Positions 25,336 through 34,861 of a stretch of 64,000 nucleotides of DNA are shown in pieces. Position 1 is the first letter of the stretch, and the number at the start of each line of letters is the position of its first letter. The notes under the pieces are model-generated. The model worked only from the letters and a program-made list of their open reading frames with translations, did not search any database and had not been told where the DNA came from. This DNA comes from Clostridiales bacterium (GTDB lineage: Bacteria > Bacillota > Clostridia > Saccharofermentanales > Saccharofermentanaceae): positions 18,647 through 82,646 of the forward strand of contig JAFZKB010000031.1 of the NCBI GenBank assembly GCA_017551865.1, written 5' to 3'. A program made the translations under genes and the position numbers.

Positions 25336-27200
25336 GTGGTGCCGATATTTCCAAATTCGACGCAAGATTAGATATAGTACCTACGGATCCGGGAGTGTAC
25401 CTGATGAAGGACGCCTCGGATTCTGTCATTTATGTAGGAAAAGCGAAGAATCTGAGAAACCGTCTCCGTTCCTACTTCGGCAAGAACCCGCAGGGCAATG
25501 CCAAGGTCCTCGCCATGATCTCCCACGTCGCCGACTTCGAATATGTCGTCGTGGGTTCCGAACTCGAGGCACTCCTTCTCGAGTGCAACCTCATCAAAAG
25601 ATACCAGCCGCATTACAATATCCTTCTCCGTGATGACAAGGGATTCCCGTATGTCTGCATCACGATGCAGGAGGAATATCCGCGCATCATGAAGGTATTC
25701 CGCCCCGACAAGAACATGGAGGGGGCGAAATACTACGGACCGTATCTGGGCGGCGATCTTTACCGCGCCCTTCAGGCCCTTCGCGATATCTTCCCGACGA
25801 AGACGTGCCGGAAAGTCCTTCCCAGAGATATAGGAAAAGAACGCGCCTGCCTGAACTATCACATCGGCCGCTGTGTCGGCCCGTGCCGCGGCGATGTTCC
25901 CGTGGAGGAATACCGGAAAGTCATGGAGGATATGTGCCGTTTCTTCGAAGGAAAGTACGACGGGATCCTGCGCGATCTGCAATCGCAGATGGAAAAGGCT
26001 TCCGAAGACCTCGATTTCGAGCGCGCCGCTGTATATCGCGACCGCATAAATGCGCTGTCCGCAGTAATGGCCAGCCAGAACGTTTCTTTTCCCAGAGAAT
26101 CGGATCGTGACGCGGTCGGATTCTTCCGCGATGCGGGAGAGATGTGTTTTCGAAAACTCGAACTGCGCGGTGGACGTATCATCGGCTCGTCCACGTATTT
26201 CCTCAAGGACGAAGGTGAGTCCGAAGAGAGCCTTCTTCTGGCCTTCCTTATGCAGTATTATCCGACGGCTGCGGAGATCCCGAAAGAGATCCTTGTCGCG
26301 ATCGATCTCGAGGACCACGACTCCGTGGAGCAGGCGATCTCCGATATGGCCGGACACAAGGTGCATCTGCATGTGCCGCAGCGGGGCGACGGCATGAAGC
26401 TTCTCGAGATGGCCAATGCCAATGCAAAAGAAGCGCTCCGCCGCAGGATCCTGCGCGTGGGAACTTCCCAGCAGAGCGTGGAAACAGCGCTTCAGCTCCT
26501 TTCTGAAAAACTGGGTCTCCGGGACGTGCCGGAGAGGATCGAATCCTACGATATCAGTAACCTTGGAAACGACGACCGCTGCGGTGGCATGGTGGTCTTT
26601 ACCGACGGCCGCCCCGACAAGGCATCATACCGGCTTTTTAAGATCAAGACCGTGGAAGGGCAGGACGACTACGCTTCCATGAAAGAAGTGCTTACGAGGA
26701 GATTTGCGCGTTCTGGCGATGAGAAGTTCGCGAAAATGCCGGACCTGATCCTGGCGGACGGCGGACTTGGGCAGGTGCATGCGATCTACGAGGTCCTTAC
26801 GGAACTGGGCCTTGCGGATAAGATACAGCTGGCCGGCATGGTCAAGGACCGCCGCCACAGAACGCACGGCCTCGTGACGCTCGACGGCGAGACCATCGAT
26901 CTGGCAGAAGATGCCAGAGAAGATGAGGACATGATGGTCCTTTTCCGTCTGGTCACGGCGATCCAGAATGAAGTGCACCGTTTCGCGATCACCTATCAGA
27001 GAAAACTCAGTAAGAAGAGAAATCTCACGTATTCTCTGGAGACCATCCCCGGGATCGGTACGGCGAAGCGAAAAGCCCTCATGAAGCAGTTCGGCTCCAT
27101 CAAGGAGATCTCGAAGGCTTCAAAAGAAGAACTCATGAAGGCCGAGCGCATCTCGGAAAAGGATGCGGAAGCGATCATCCGGCATTTTCGGCAGGAGTAG
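25332..27200 (+). CDS. uvrC: Excinuclease ABC subunit C
   Basis: Makes the two incisions of nucleotide excision repair. The 622 residues show all domains in order. First is the N-terminal GIY-YIG nuclease (DPGVYLMKDASDSVIYVGKA). Then come a UVR segment that binds UvrB (DLDFERAAVYRDRI) and the RNase H-like endonuclease (ESYDISNLGNDDRCGGMVVF). Last are the helix-hairpin-helix motifs (LETIPGIGTAKRKALMKQFG). It overlaps the Crh-like gene by four bases. Confidence 0.97.
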   Translation: MSGADISKFDARLDIVPTDPGVYLMKDASDSVIYVGKAKNLRNRLRSYFGKNPQGNAKVLAMISHVADFEYVVVGSELEALLLECNLIKRYQPHYNILLRDDKGFPYVCITMQEEYPRIMKVFRPDKNMEGAKYYGPYLGGDLYRALQALRDIFPTKTCRKVLPRDIGKERACLNYHIGRCVGPCRGDVPVEEYRKVMEDMCRFFEGKYDGILRDLQSQMEKASEDLDFERAAVYRDRINALSAVMASQNVSFPRESDRDAVGFFRDAGEMCFRKLELRGGRIIGSSTYFLKDEGESEESLLLAFLMQYYPTAAEIPKEILVAIDLEDHDSVEQAISDMAGHKVHLHVPQRGDGMKLLEMANANAKEALRRRILRVGTSQQSVETALQLLSEKLGLRDVPERIESYDISNLGNDDRCGGMVVFTDGRPDKASYRLFKIKTVEGQDDYASMKEVLTRRFARSGDEKFAKMPDLILADGGLGQVHAIYEVLTELGLADKIQLAGMVKDRRHRTHGLVTLDGETIDLAEDAREDEDMMVLFRLVTAIQNEVHRFAITYQRKLSKKRNLTYSLETIPGIGTAKRKALMKQFGSIKEISKASKEELMKAERISEKDAEAIIRHFRQE

Positions 27201-27287
27201 GTCCGCATTTGGAAAGAAGGCCGGCTTTCTGTCCGGGTAAGTATGGTAAGATAATTTCAGAAGAATACTGGAAGGAGAAACGAAGCC

Positions 27288-28049
27288 GTGAGTATATTTG
27301 CCATCGCAGATCTGCACCTCGGATTATCGGTAGATAAGCCCATGGATGTTTTCGGATCTTCCTGGCAGGACCACGTTTCCCGTCTTGAAGAAAACTGGAG
27401 GAGTAAGATCACTCCTTCCGATACGGTCCTGATCCCCGGCGATATCTCCTGGGGCATCTCGATGGAAGAGGCGCTCGCTGACCTTTTGTTCATCGAATCC
27501 CTTCCCGGTACGAAGATCCTGAGCAAAGGCAATCACGACTACTGGTGGGGCACCACGAAAAAGGTCGAGGAGTTTATGGCCTCACATGGCCTTACCTCCA
27601 TGAAGATCCTGAAGAATAAGGGCTTTGTCGTGGAGAACACACTTATTGCCGGCACCCGCGGCTGGCTTCTACCGGAGAATCCCGAAAGCAAAAAGGAAGA
27701 CGAGAAGATCTATGTCCGCGAAGTCGGGCGTCTGCAGAGATCTCTTCTCGATTCGATCCGCGCCTATGAGGCCGGCGAAGTCGAGGGCGAGGAGAAGGCG
27801 GACATCCGTCCCGCAAGAAAGATCGCAATGCTTCATTATCCTCCGATCTATGTTTCGGGAAATGCGAACGGATTTACGAAGGCTCTCGAGGAATTCGGCG
27901 TCGATATCTGCCTTTACGGACATCTGCACGGAAGAGCCCACCAGAACGCCTTTAACGGCGTGAAAAACGGAGTCGACTACAGGCTCATTTCGGCCGATTT
28001 TTTGCGTTTTGATCCGGTTTTGGTGGAAAAAGATCCGGAAAATACATGA
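27288..28049 (+). CDS. Metallophosphoesterase (COG1768-like)
   Basis: A 253-residue calcineurin-like phosphoesterase. The metal-binding motifs are in the usual order: ADLHLG (Asp8, His10), PGDISWG, SKGNHDYW, and C-terminal LHYPPIY and YGHLHGRAH. The substrate is unknown. The GTG start at 27288 follows GGAAGGAG. It is downstream of uvrC by about 87 bases. Confidence 0.88.
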   Translation: MSIFAIADLHLGLSVDKPMDVFGSSWQDHVSRLEENWRSKITPSDTVLIPGDISWGISMEEALADLLFIESLPGTKILSKGNHDYWWGTTKKVEEFMASHGLTSMKILKNKGFVVENTLIAGTRGWLLPENPESKKEDEKIYVREVGRLQRSLLDSIRAYEAGEVEGEEKADIRPARKIAMLHYPPIYVSGNANGFTKALEEFGVDICLYGHLHGRAHQNAFNGVKNGVDYRLISADFLRFDPVLVEKDPENT

Positions 28050-28112
28050 AAATGCTTAGGTGAAAATTTCTTGTAACCCCTGCGGCTGTAAGACGAATTG
28101 TGATTTTGACAC

Positions 28113-28141
28113 TTGCGCTTTTTTGCGCCCTGTAATATAAT
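28113..28141 (+). promoter_or_regulatory. Candidate promoter of yicC-remA-gmk-rpoZ-glyS
   Basis: TTGCGC (28113-28118), a 17-base spacer and a perfect TATAAT (28136-28141). TTGACA at 28106 is a better -35 but is too far from any -10. Confidence 0.6.
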
Positions 28142-28215
28142 TCTATGTACCAAAAATGCGCCCTGCGGCAATGATGCCATGCGAGCGCATATCTTTACGA
28201 AATGGGGTCTTTTTC

Positions 28216-29103
28216 ATGGCATCAAGCATGACGGGCTATGGCCGGGCCGAAGCGACTTACGCGACACGGCGTTATCTGGTAGAAATCAAATCAGTCAACA
28301 ACCGTTTTTGCGATATATCTGTACGTATGCCCAGAGGGTATGCAGTTCTCGAAACGAAGATCCGTGAGAAGATCACCGATAAACTGATCCGCGGCAAGAT
28401 CGATGTATTTGTCACCATCGAGGACGTCGGAGACGGTAATTCCACAGTAGAAATGAACGAGGGCCTCGCAAAGGCTTATTCGGAAGCGATCAAGAAGATC
28501 TCAGAGCTTACCGGCCGTGAGGATAATGCGGATGCATATCAGATCGGACGTATCCCGGATGTGCTGGTGGCACGCGCCAACAGTCTGACACCTGAGGAAG
28601 CGGGCGCGGAACTGCTGCCGGTACTCGATCAGGCGATCGAAGATATCCTGAAGATGCGCGGTATCGAAGGTGAGAAGCTCGTTTCCGATCTTCTTGCGAA
28701 AGTCAGTGCTTTTGAGAGCATGCACGCGGCCGTGAAACTTCGCGCGCCGATGGTGCCGAAGGAGTATAAGGAGCGCCTGATGCAGAGGATCGAGGATCTT
28801 CTCGATGAGAAGGCCAACCTCGTATATGACGAGACCCGCCGTGAGGCCGAGGTCGCTGTATTCGCCGACAAGTGCGCGATCGACGAGGAGCTCACCCGTC
28901 TGAGCAGCCACATGAACCAGCTCCGCGAGACACTTCAGGCACCGGGCAGCATCGGCAAGCGACTCGATTTTATCCTTCAGGAAATGAACCGTGAGGTCAA
29001 TACCATCGGCAGCAAGGCCAACGATATCACCATCACGAACTACGTGCTGGATATGAAGACGGAACTCGAGAAGATCCGTGAGCAGATCCAGAATCTGGCA
29101 TAA
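28216..29103 (+). CDS. yicC: YicC/YloC-family endoribonuclease
   Basis: Member of the YicC family, endoribonucleases that act on mRNA and small RNAs. The conserved N-terminus SSMTGYGRAEA, followed by VEIKSVNNRFCDISVRMP, fixes the start at ATG 28216 (295 residues, family size). The C-terminal GKRLDFILQEMNREVNTIGSKAND is the second hallmark. The order yicC-remA-gmk-rpoZ is classic for Firmicutes. Confidence 0.93.
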   Translation: MASSMTGYGRAEATYATRRYLVEIKSVNNRFCDISVRMPRGYAVLETKIREKITDKLIRGKIDVFVTIEDVGDGNSTVEMNEGLAKAYSEAIKKISELTGREDNADAYQIGRIPDVLVARANSLTPEEAGAELLPVLDQAIEDILKMRGIEGEKLVSDLLAKVSAFESMHAAVKLRAPMVPKEYKERLMQRIEDLLDEKANLVYDETRREAEVAVFADKCAIDEELTRLSSHMNQLRETLQAPGSIGKRLDFILQEMNREVNTIGSKANDITITNYVLDMKTELEKIREQIQNLA

Positions 29104-29120
29104 GAGGTAAGAAGGAAGCA

Positions 29121-29372
29121 ATGGCGTTTATTGACATCGGATTCGGAAATATGGTTTCAAGCACAAGGCTTGTCTGTGTCGCAGGGGCAGATTCTGCGCC
29201 GATCAGAAGACTGGTGCAGGATGCCAGAGACAGAGGCGCGCTCGTTGACTGCTCTTCCGGTAAGAAAAGCAAGGCTGTTCTCGTGACCGACAGCGGACAC
29301 ATCGTTCTTTCGGCACTCCCGCCGGAAGAAATCTCCGAAATGCTTTCGAAAGCAGAAGGAGGCAGAAAATGA
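29121..29372 (+). CDS. remA: RemA-like DUF370 regulator
   Basis: An 83-residue DNA-binding protein of the DUF370/RemA family, which in Bacillus activates extracellular matrix and osmoprotection genes. The family signature FIDIGFGNMVSSTRLV and APIRRLVQDARDRG are clear. AAGGAAG precedes ATG 29121. The stop overlaps the gmk start by four bases (ATGA). Confidence 0.92.
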   Translation: MAFIDIGFGNMVSSTRLVCVAGADSAPIRRLVQDARDRGALVDCSSGKKSKAVLVTDSGHIVLSALPPEEISEMLSKAEGGRK

Positions 29373-29974
29373 GTAATGGCCTGATCGTTTCCATCTCGGG
29401 ACCTTCCGGAGTCGGAAAGGGCACCGTGATCGCCAAGCTCCGTGAGATGCTTCCGGACTGCAGACATTCGATCTCCGTCACTTCCAGAGATCCGCGCGGA
29501 GAAGAGAAAGACGGTGTGGAGTATTACTTCCGCACCAGAGAAGAATTTGAAAGACTCATCGCCGAAGGCGAGATCATCGAATACGACCAGTACGTCGGAA
29601 ATTACTACGGCACTCCGCTGACACCGCTGATCACGATGTCGGGAAAAGGACAGGACGTCCTTCTGGATCTGACCGTGGCCGGCAGTCTGGCGCTGAAGGA
29701 GAAGTTTGAAGAGACAGTAACGATCTTCCTTCTTCCGCCTTCTTTAAAAGAACTGAGAAACCGTCTGACCGGTCGTGGTACCGAATCAGAGGAGCTCGTA
29801 GATAAGAGGATGGGCCAGGCGAAAAAAGAGATCGCCGATGCGCCGAAGTTCGATTATGTAGTCACGAACGACTCGGTCGAACAGGCAGCAGAAGAGATCG
29901 CCGCCATTATGCTCGCCGAGCATGGCCGATTCAAAAGAAGAAGCGAAACAGTCGAAAAGCTGCTCGCTGAATAA
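29369..29974 (+). CDS. gmk: Guanylate kinase
   Basis: Phosphorylates GMP to GDP with ATP. The P-loop is GPSGVGKGT near residue 11, the GMP-binding segment is SVTSRDPRGEEKDGVEYYF, and the lid region contains RLTGRGTES. The 201 residues match the family. It overlaps remA by four bases and precedes rpoZ. Confidence 0.97.
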   Translation: MSNGLIVSISGPSGVGKGTVIAKLREMLPDCRHSISVTSRDPRGEEKDGVEYYFRTREEFERLIAEGEIIEYDQYVGNYYGTPLTPLITMSGKGQDVLLDLTVAGSLALKEKFEETVTIFLLPPSLKELRNRLTGRGTESEELVDKRMGQAKKEIADAPKFDYVVTNDSVEQAAEEIAAIMLAEHGRFKRRSETVEKLLAE

Positions 29975-30070
29975 AGAAGCCGCGACGCAGTAGAGATACT
30001 GCTTGCAATAAGAAGACGAAAGAAAAAAGAGAGTTCTTTTTTGAGGAAAAACTAAAGGGAGGAATTGAAA

Positions 30071-30514
30071 ATGTTAGTAGATCCGTCAGTTGAAGAATTG
30101 TTACCAAAGGCCGAATGCCGCTACTCTCTGTGCATGCTCGTTGCAAAACGTGCCCGCCAGCTCGTAGATGGAGCCCAGCCGATGGTAGACGACCCGACAC
30201 CGAGCTATGTTACCCTTGCCTGCAAGGAAGTAGCAGCAGATAAGGTCGTCGGTGTAGAAGGACAGCATACTCCGTATGTACCGCTCCGTCCGGAGATCGA
30301 GGAAGCCCGCCGTCTGGCCAAGGAGGCTGCAGAGAATCAGGCTCGTATGGACGCAGAGGGTGTCGATGGCGAATCTGCTGAAGAAGCTTCTAATTCCGAG
30401 AATGCAGAGTCCGAAGGCGCAGATACCGAAGTGATCTCCGATGAAGCAGAAGCTTCCGAGGACGAGATCGTCGCTCTTGACGAATCCACCGATGCGGAAG
30501 AGGAGGAGTCCTGA
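30071..30514 (+). CDS. rpoZ: RNA polymerase omega subunit with acidic C-terminal extension
   Basis: Small RNA polymerase subunit that helps beta-prime fold. The core (about residues 1-85) is recognised by [19 protein letters not shown] and [14 protein letters not shown] 30071 is chosen because AAAGGGAGG (30054-30062) is spaced correctly; TTG 30065 is too close to it. The protein has 147 residues where about 65-100 is usual. The extra C-terminal 55 residues are almost all Glu, Asp, Ala and Ser. The stop overlaps the glyS start by one base (TGATG). Confidence 0.88.
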   Translation: MLVDPSVEELLPKAECRYSLCMLVAKRARQLVDGAQPMVDDPTPSYVTLACKEVAADKVVGVEGQHTPYVPLRPEIEEARRLAKEAAENQARMDAEGVDGESAEEASNSENAESEGADTEVISDEAEASEDEIVALDESTDAEEEES

Positions 30515-31947
30515 TGCCTGTTAAGAAGTCAATGGAAAAGATCGTAGCCCTTGCCAAGACAAGAGGCTTCGTATATCCGGGTTCCGATATCTACGGTGGT
30601 CTGGCAAATGCCTGGGACTTCGGTCCTCTCGGTGTTCAGCTCAAGAACAACGTAAAGGCGGCCTGGTGGAAGAAGTTCGTACAGGAGAGCCCGTACAACG
30701 TGGGCGTCGACTGCGCGATCCTCATGAACCCGCAGGTATGGGTAGCTTCCGGTCACGTCGGCGGTTTTTCGGATCCGCTGATTGACTGCAAGCAGTGCAA
30801 GGCACGTGCCCGTGCAGATAAACTGGTAGAAGATTATAACGCGGAAAACGGCATCACCGATGTGGTTGTCGAAGGTATGAACGATGAAGAACTCGTCGCT
30901 TATATCAAGGAAAAGAACATCCCGTGCCCGACATGCGGCGGCCATAACTTCACCGATGTAAGAAAATTCAACCTGATGTTTAAGACATTCATGGGTGTTA
31001 CCGAAGACAGCAAGAGCGAGGTCTATCTCCGTCCGGAGACCGCTCAGGGTATCTTCGTTAACTTCTTAAACGTTCAGCGTTCCGCAAGAAAAAAGATCCC
31101 GTTCGGTATCTGCCAGATCGGTAAGAGCTTCAGAAACGAGATCACGCCGGGTAACTTCATCTTCAGAACTCGTGAGTTCGAACAGATGGAGCTCGAGTTC
31201 TTCTGCGAGCCGGGCACTGACCTGGAGTGGTTCAAGTACTGGAAAGAGTACTGCTACAACTGGCTCACGGGTCTCGGTCTGAAGGAAGATGAACTTCGAA
31301 CAAGAGATCACGATCCGAAGGAACTGGCTTTCTATTCCAATGCGACCACGGACTTTGAGTTCTGGTTCCCCTTCAAGGAAGAAGGCGAATGGGGTGAACT
31401 CTGGGGCGTTGCGGACCGTACCGACTATGACCTTAAGCAGCATATGGAGTTTTCCAAGCAGGATCTTTCCTACTTTGATCCGGCCAAGAACGAGAAGTAC
31501 ATCCCGTACGTTATCGAGCCGTCTCTCGGTGCTGACCGTGTAACGCTCGCATTCCTCTGCTCCGCATACGACGAAGAGAAGATCGTCGATGGCGACAAGG
31601 AAGATGTTCGTACCGTTATGCACTTCCATCCGTTCCTCGCTCCGATCAAGATCGGTATCCTGCCGCTTTCCGCAAAGCTCAGTGAGAAGGCCGAGCCGAT
31701 CTTCGCAGAACTTTCGAAGAAGTATATGTGCGAATTCGATGACAGACAGTCCATCGGTAAGCGTTACAGAAGACAGGACGAGATCGGTACTCCGTACTGT
31801 GTCGTTTATGACTTCGATTCTGAAGAAGATAACTGCGTCACGATCCGTGAGAGAGATTCCATGAAGAATGTCGAGTATGAGCCGGGCAACATCCGTTTCC
31901 CGATCGACAAGCTCGGTGAATTCTTCGAGGGGAAATTCGACTTCTGA
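30514..31947 (+). CDS. glyS: Glycyl-tRNA synthetase, dimeric single-chain type
   Basis: Charges tRNA-Gly with glycine. The 477 residues and the motifs [31 protein letters not shown] and [11 protein letters not shown] belong to the single-chain class II enzyme (also found in archaea and eukaryotes), not the bacterial alpha2-beta2 form. A CPTCGG segment lies in the insertion. The gene starts one base inside rpoZ, so the two are coupled. Confidence 0.96.
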   Translation: MPVKKSMEKIVALAKTRGFVYPGSDIYGGLANAWDFGPLGVQLKNNVKAAWWKKFVQESPYNVGVDCAILMNPQVWVASGHVGGFSDPLIDCKQCKARARADKLVEDYNAENGITDVVVEGMNDEELVAYIKEKNIPCPTCGGHNFTDVRKFNLMFKTFMGVTEDSKSEVYLRPETAQGIFVNFLNVQRSARKKIPFGICQIGKSFRNEITPGNFIFRTREFEQMELEFFCEPGTDLEWFKYWKEYCYNWLTGLGLKEDELRTRDHDPKELAFYSNATTDFEFWFPFKEEGEWGELWGVADRTDYDLKQHMEFSKQDLSYFDPAKNEKYIPYVIEPSLGADRVTLAFLCSAYDEEKIVDGDKEDVRTVMHFHPFLAPIKIGILPLSAKLSEKAEPIFAELSKKYMCEFDDRQSIGKRYRRQDEIGTPYCVVYDFDSEEDNCVTIRERDSMKNVEYEPGNIRFPIDKLGEFFEGKFDF

Positions 31948-31964
31948 TGAAAGTCGGCGAAGTC

Positions 31965-32012
31965 CCGGTCCTACTCATCTGAGACCGGGCAAGAAATTTG
32001 GTTTTTAGGTGT
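31965..32012 (+). terminator. Weak terminator-like hairpin between glyS and ppdK
   Basis: CCCGGTC pairs with GACCGGG around a 12-base loop, but the first T run comes only about 12 bases later, so termination may be partial. Confidence 0.35.
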
Positions 32013-32089
32013 TTTTCGAGTCTCCCTCTTGAAAAGCGCCGTAAAAATAGAGTATGAAGTAATAAATATTTTGAAAGGCGGGCTAAACA

Positions 32090-34717
32090 ATGACTAAATA
32101 TGTTTACTTGTTTTCTGAGGGCAACGGCAATATGCGTGAGCTCCTCGGCGGTAAGGGCGCAAACCTTGCTGAGATGACCAACCTCGGACTTCCTGTTCCG
32201 CAGGGCTTTACGATCACCACAGAGGCTTGTACCAAGTATTATGAAGACGGTCGTCAGATCAACGACGAGATCTTCGCACAGATCCTGGAATACATCGGCA
32301 AGATGGAAGAGATCACCGGTAAGAAATTCGGTGACCTGGAGAACCCGCTTCTCGTTTCCGTCCGTTCCGGTGCGAGAGCTTCCATGCCGGGTATGATGGA
32401 TACTATCCTCAACCTCGGTCTTAACGAAGAAGTTGTTAATGTTATCGCAGAAAAGTCCAATAACCCGCGCTGGGCTTGGGACTGCTACAGAAGATTTATC
32501 CAGATGTACTCCGACGTTGTTATGGAAGTCGGTAAGAAGTACTTCGAAGAACTCATCGACAAGATGAAGGCAGAAAAAGGCGTTAAGCAGGACGTTGAAC
32601 TCTCCGCTGACGACCTCAAGGAACTGGCGAACCAGTTCAAGGCCGAGTACAAGGCAAAGATCGGTTCTGACTTCCCGACAGATCCGAAGGAACAGCTCAT
32701 GGGTGCGATCAAAGCCGTATTCCGTTCCTGGGACAACCCGCGCGCCAACGTTTACCGTCGTGACAACGATATCCCGTATTCCTGGGGTACAGCTGTTAAC
32801 GTACAGTCCATGGCTTTCGGTAACATGGGTGACGATTGCGGTACCGGTGTTGCTTTCACACGTGACCCGGCAACAGGTAACAAGGGCCTCTTCGGTGAGT
32901 TCCTGACAAACGCACAGGGCGAGGACGTTGTAGCCGGCGTTCGTACTCCGATGAAGATCGCTGAGATGCAGGAGAAGTTCCCGGAGGCATTCAAGCAGTT
33001 TACTGATGTATGCTCCATTCTCGAAAAGCACTACCGCGATATGCAGGATATGGAGTTCACGGTTGAGCACGGTAAGCTCTACATGCTCCAGACAAGAAAC
33101 GGTAAGAGAACCGCTCAGGCTGCTCTCAAGATCGCATGTGACCTCGTTGATGAGGGCATGAGAACAGAAGCAGAGGCTGTTGCGATGATCGATCCGCGTA
33201 ACCTCGATACACTCCTTCACCCGCAGTTCGATGCAAAAGCACTGAAGGACGCAACTCCGATCGCTCAGGCTCTGGGTGCTTCCCCGGGTGCTGCATGCGG
33301 CCAGATCGTTTTCACAGCTGAAGACGCGAAGGCATGGAAGGCAGAAGGAAAGAAAGTCGTTCTCGTACGTCTCGAGACCTCTCCGGAGGACATCGAAGGC
33401 ATGAAGGCTTCCCAGGGCATCCTCACCGTTCGTGGTGGTATGACATCCCACGCTGCCGTTGTTGCTCGTGGTATGGGTACCTGCTGCGTATCCGGCTGCT
33501 CCGATATCAACATGGATGAAGCAAACAAGAAGTTCACACTCGCAGGTAAGGAATATCACGAGGGAGATGAGATCTCCATCGACGGTTCCACAGGTAAGAT
33601 CTATGACGGCATCATCCCGACAGTAGATGCTACTATCGCCGGTGAGTTCGGCCGCATCATGGCTTGGGCGGATAAGTACAGAAGACTTAAGGTCAGAACA
33701 AACGCAGATACACCTAAGGATGCGAAGAAGGCCCGTGAGCTCGGTGCTGAGGGTATCGGTCTCTGCCGTACAGAGCACATGTTCTTCGGTGACGGAAGAA
33801 TCGACGCTTTCCGTGAGATGATCTGCTCCGAGACAGTGGAAGAGAGAGAAGAAGCTCTCGAGAAGATCCTGCCGATGCAGCAGTCTGATTTCGAAGCTCT
33901 CTATGAGGCACTCGAAGGCTATCCGGTAACCATCCGTTTCCTGGATCCGCCGCTTCACGAGTTCGTACCTACAGAAGAAGCTGATATCAAGAAGCTCGCT
34001 GATAAGAAGGGCAAGACAGTTGAGGCGATCAAGGCTATGATCGACTCCCTCCACGAGTTCAACCCGATGATGGGTCATCGTGGATGCCGTCTGGCAGTTA
34101 CCTATCCTGAGATCGCGAAGATGCAGACAAAGGCTGTCATCCGTGCAGCTCTGAACGTGAAGAAGGCTCATCCGGATTGGAACATCGAGCCGGAGATCAT
34201 GATCCCGCTCATCGGCGACATCAAGGAGCTCAAGGTCGTTAAGGCAGTTGTTGTTGAGACAGCTGATGCCGAGATCGCTGCTGCTGGCTCTGACCTCAAG
34301 TACGAAGTTGGTACCATGATCGAGATCCCGCGTGCTGCTCTGACAGCTGACGAGATCGCTAAGGAAGCTGCATTCTTCTGCTTCGGTACCAACGACCTGA
34401 CACAGATGACATTCGGCTTCTCCCGTGACGATGCCGGCAAGTTCCTCGAGGCTTACTACGAGTCCAAGATCTTCGAGTCTGACCCGTTTGCACGTCTCGA
34501 CCAGAACGGCGTAGGTAAGCTCATGAAGATGGCGATCGATCTTGGTAAGCCGGTTAACCCGAACCTGCACATCGGTATCTGCGGTGAGCACGGTGGTGAC
34601 CCGACGTCCGTAGAGTTCTGCCACAAGATCGGCCTGGATTATGTATCCTGCTCGCCGTTCCGTGTACCGATCGCACGCCTTGCTGCTGCACAGGCTGCCA
34701 TCGCTGAGCAGAAGTAA
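32090..34717 (+). CDS. ppdK: Pyruvate, phosphate dikinase
   Basis: Interconverts pyruvate, ATP and phosphate with phosphoenolpyruvate, AMP and pyrophosphate, a glycolytic or gluconeogenic step in many anaerobes. The 875 residues cover three domains: an N-terminal nucleotide-binding domain (LLGGKGANLAEMTNLGLPVP, SVRSGARASMPGMMDT), a central phosphohistidine domain (GGMTSHAAVVARGMG) and a C-terminal PEP-binding TIM barrel (ELGAEGIGLCRTEHMF, GICGEHGGDP). Codons are biased like those of a highly expressed gene. The last codons (AQAAIAEQK) are partly duplicated at 39476-39502. Confidence 0.98.
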   Translation: MTKYVYLFSEGNGNMRELLGGKGANLAEMTNLGLPVPQGFTITTEACTKYYEDGRQINDEIFAQILEYIGKMEEITGKKFGDLENPLLVSVRSGARASMPGMMDTILNLGLNEEVVNVIAEKSNNPRWAWDCYRRFIQMYSDVVMEVGKKYFEELIDKMKAEKGVKQDVELSADDLKELANQFKAEYKAKIGSDFPTDPKEQLMGAIKAVFRSWDNPRANVYRRDNDIPYSWGTAVNVQSMAFGNMGDDCGTGVAFTRDPATGNKGLFGEFLTNAQGEDVVAGVRTPMKIAEMQEKFPEAFKQFTDVCSILEKHYRDMQDMEFTVEHGKLYMLQTRNGKRTAQAALKIACDLVDEGMRTEAEAVAMIDPRNLDTLLHPQFDAKALKDATPIAQALGASPGAACGQIVFTAEDAKAWKAEGKKVVLVRLETSPEDIEGMKASQGILTVRGGMTSHAAVVARGMGTCCVSGCSDINMDEANKKFTLAGKEYHEGDEISIDGSTGKIYDGIIPTVDATIAGEFGRIMAWADKYRRLKVRTNADTPKDAKKARELGAEGIGLCRTEHMFFGDGRIDAFREMICSETVEEREEALEKILPMQQSDFEALYEALEGYPVTIRFLDPPLHEFVPTEEADIKKLADKKGKTVEAIKAMIDSLHEFNPMMGHRGCRLAVTYPEIAKMQTKAVIRAALNVKKAHPDWNIEPEIMIPLIGDIKELKVVKAVVVETADAEIAAAGSDLKYEVGTMIEIPRAALTADEIAKEAAFFCFGTNDLTQMTFGFSRDDAGKFLEAYYESKIFESDPFARLDQNGVGKLMKMAIDLGKPVNPNLHIGICGEHGGDPTSVEFCHKIGLDYVSCSPFRVPIARLAAAQAAIAEQK

Positions 34718-34745
34718 GATCGCAACTAAATAGATTCTAAGAAAG

Positions 34746-34836
34746 ACCCGGCTCGTTGGTCCTTCCGCTTCGAACAGTATTTGCCTATAGCAAATAACTC
34801 GCGGAAAGGATCTAACGAACCGGTTTTCTATTTTTC
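34746..34836 (+). terminator. Long branched hairpin with T runs after ppdK
   Basis: CCGG, TCGTT, TCCTT and CCGC on the left arm pair in order with GCGG, AAGGA, AACGA and CCGG on the right arm (34801-34823), and ATTTGC/GCAAAT pair inside. TTTTCTATTTTT follows. It is larger than ordinary terminators and also separates ppdK from the convergent GH43-like gene. Confidence 0.7.
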
Positions 34837-34861
34837 GGGGTTGGAAATAAAATGAAAACAG

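Noticed and set aside
31948..32089. Possible T-box or other riboswitch near glyS and ppdK
   Set aside because: No T-box sequence (AGGGTGGNACCGCG) is present; only a weak hairpin and an ordinary promoter-like sequence are seen.
31838..34624. A 928-codon open frame on the minus strand opposite ppdK
   Set aside because: ppdK is complete with all catalytic motifs. The antisense frame has no recognisable domain, is rich in Cys, Leu and Arg, and is open only because of the codon bias of ppdK.
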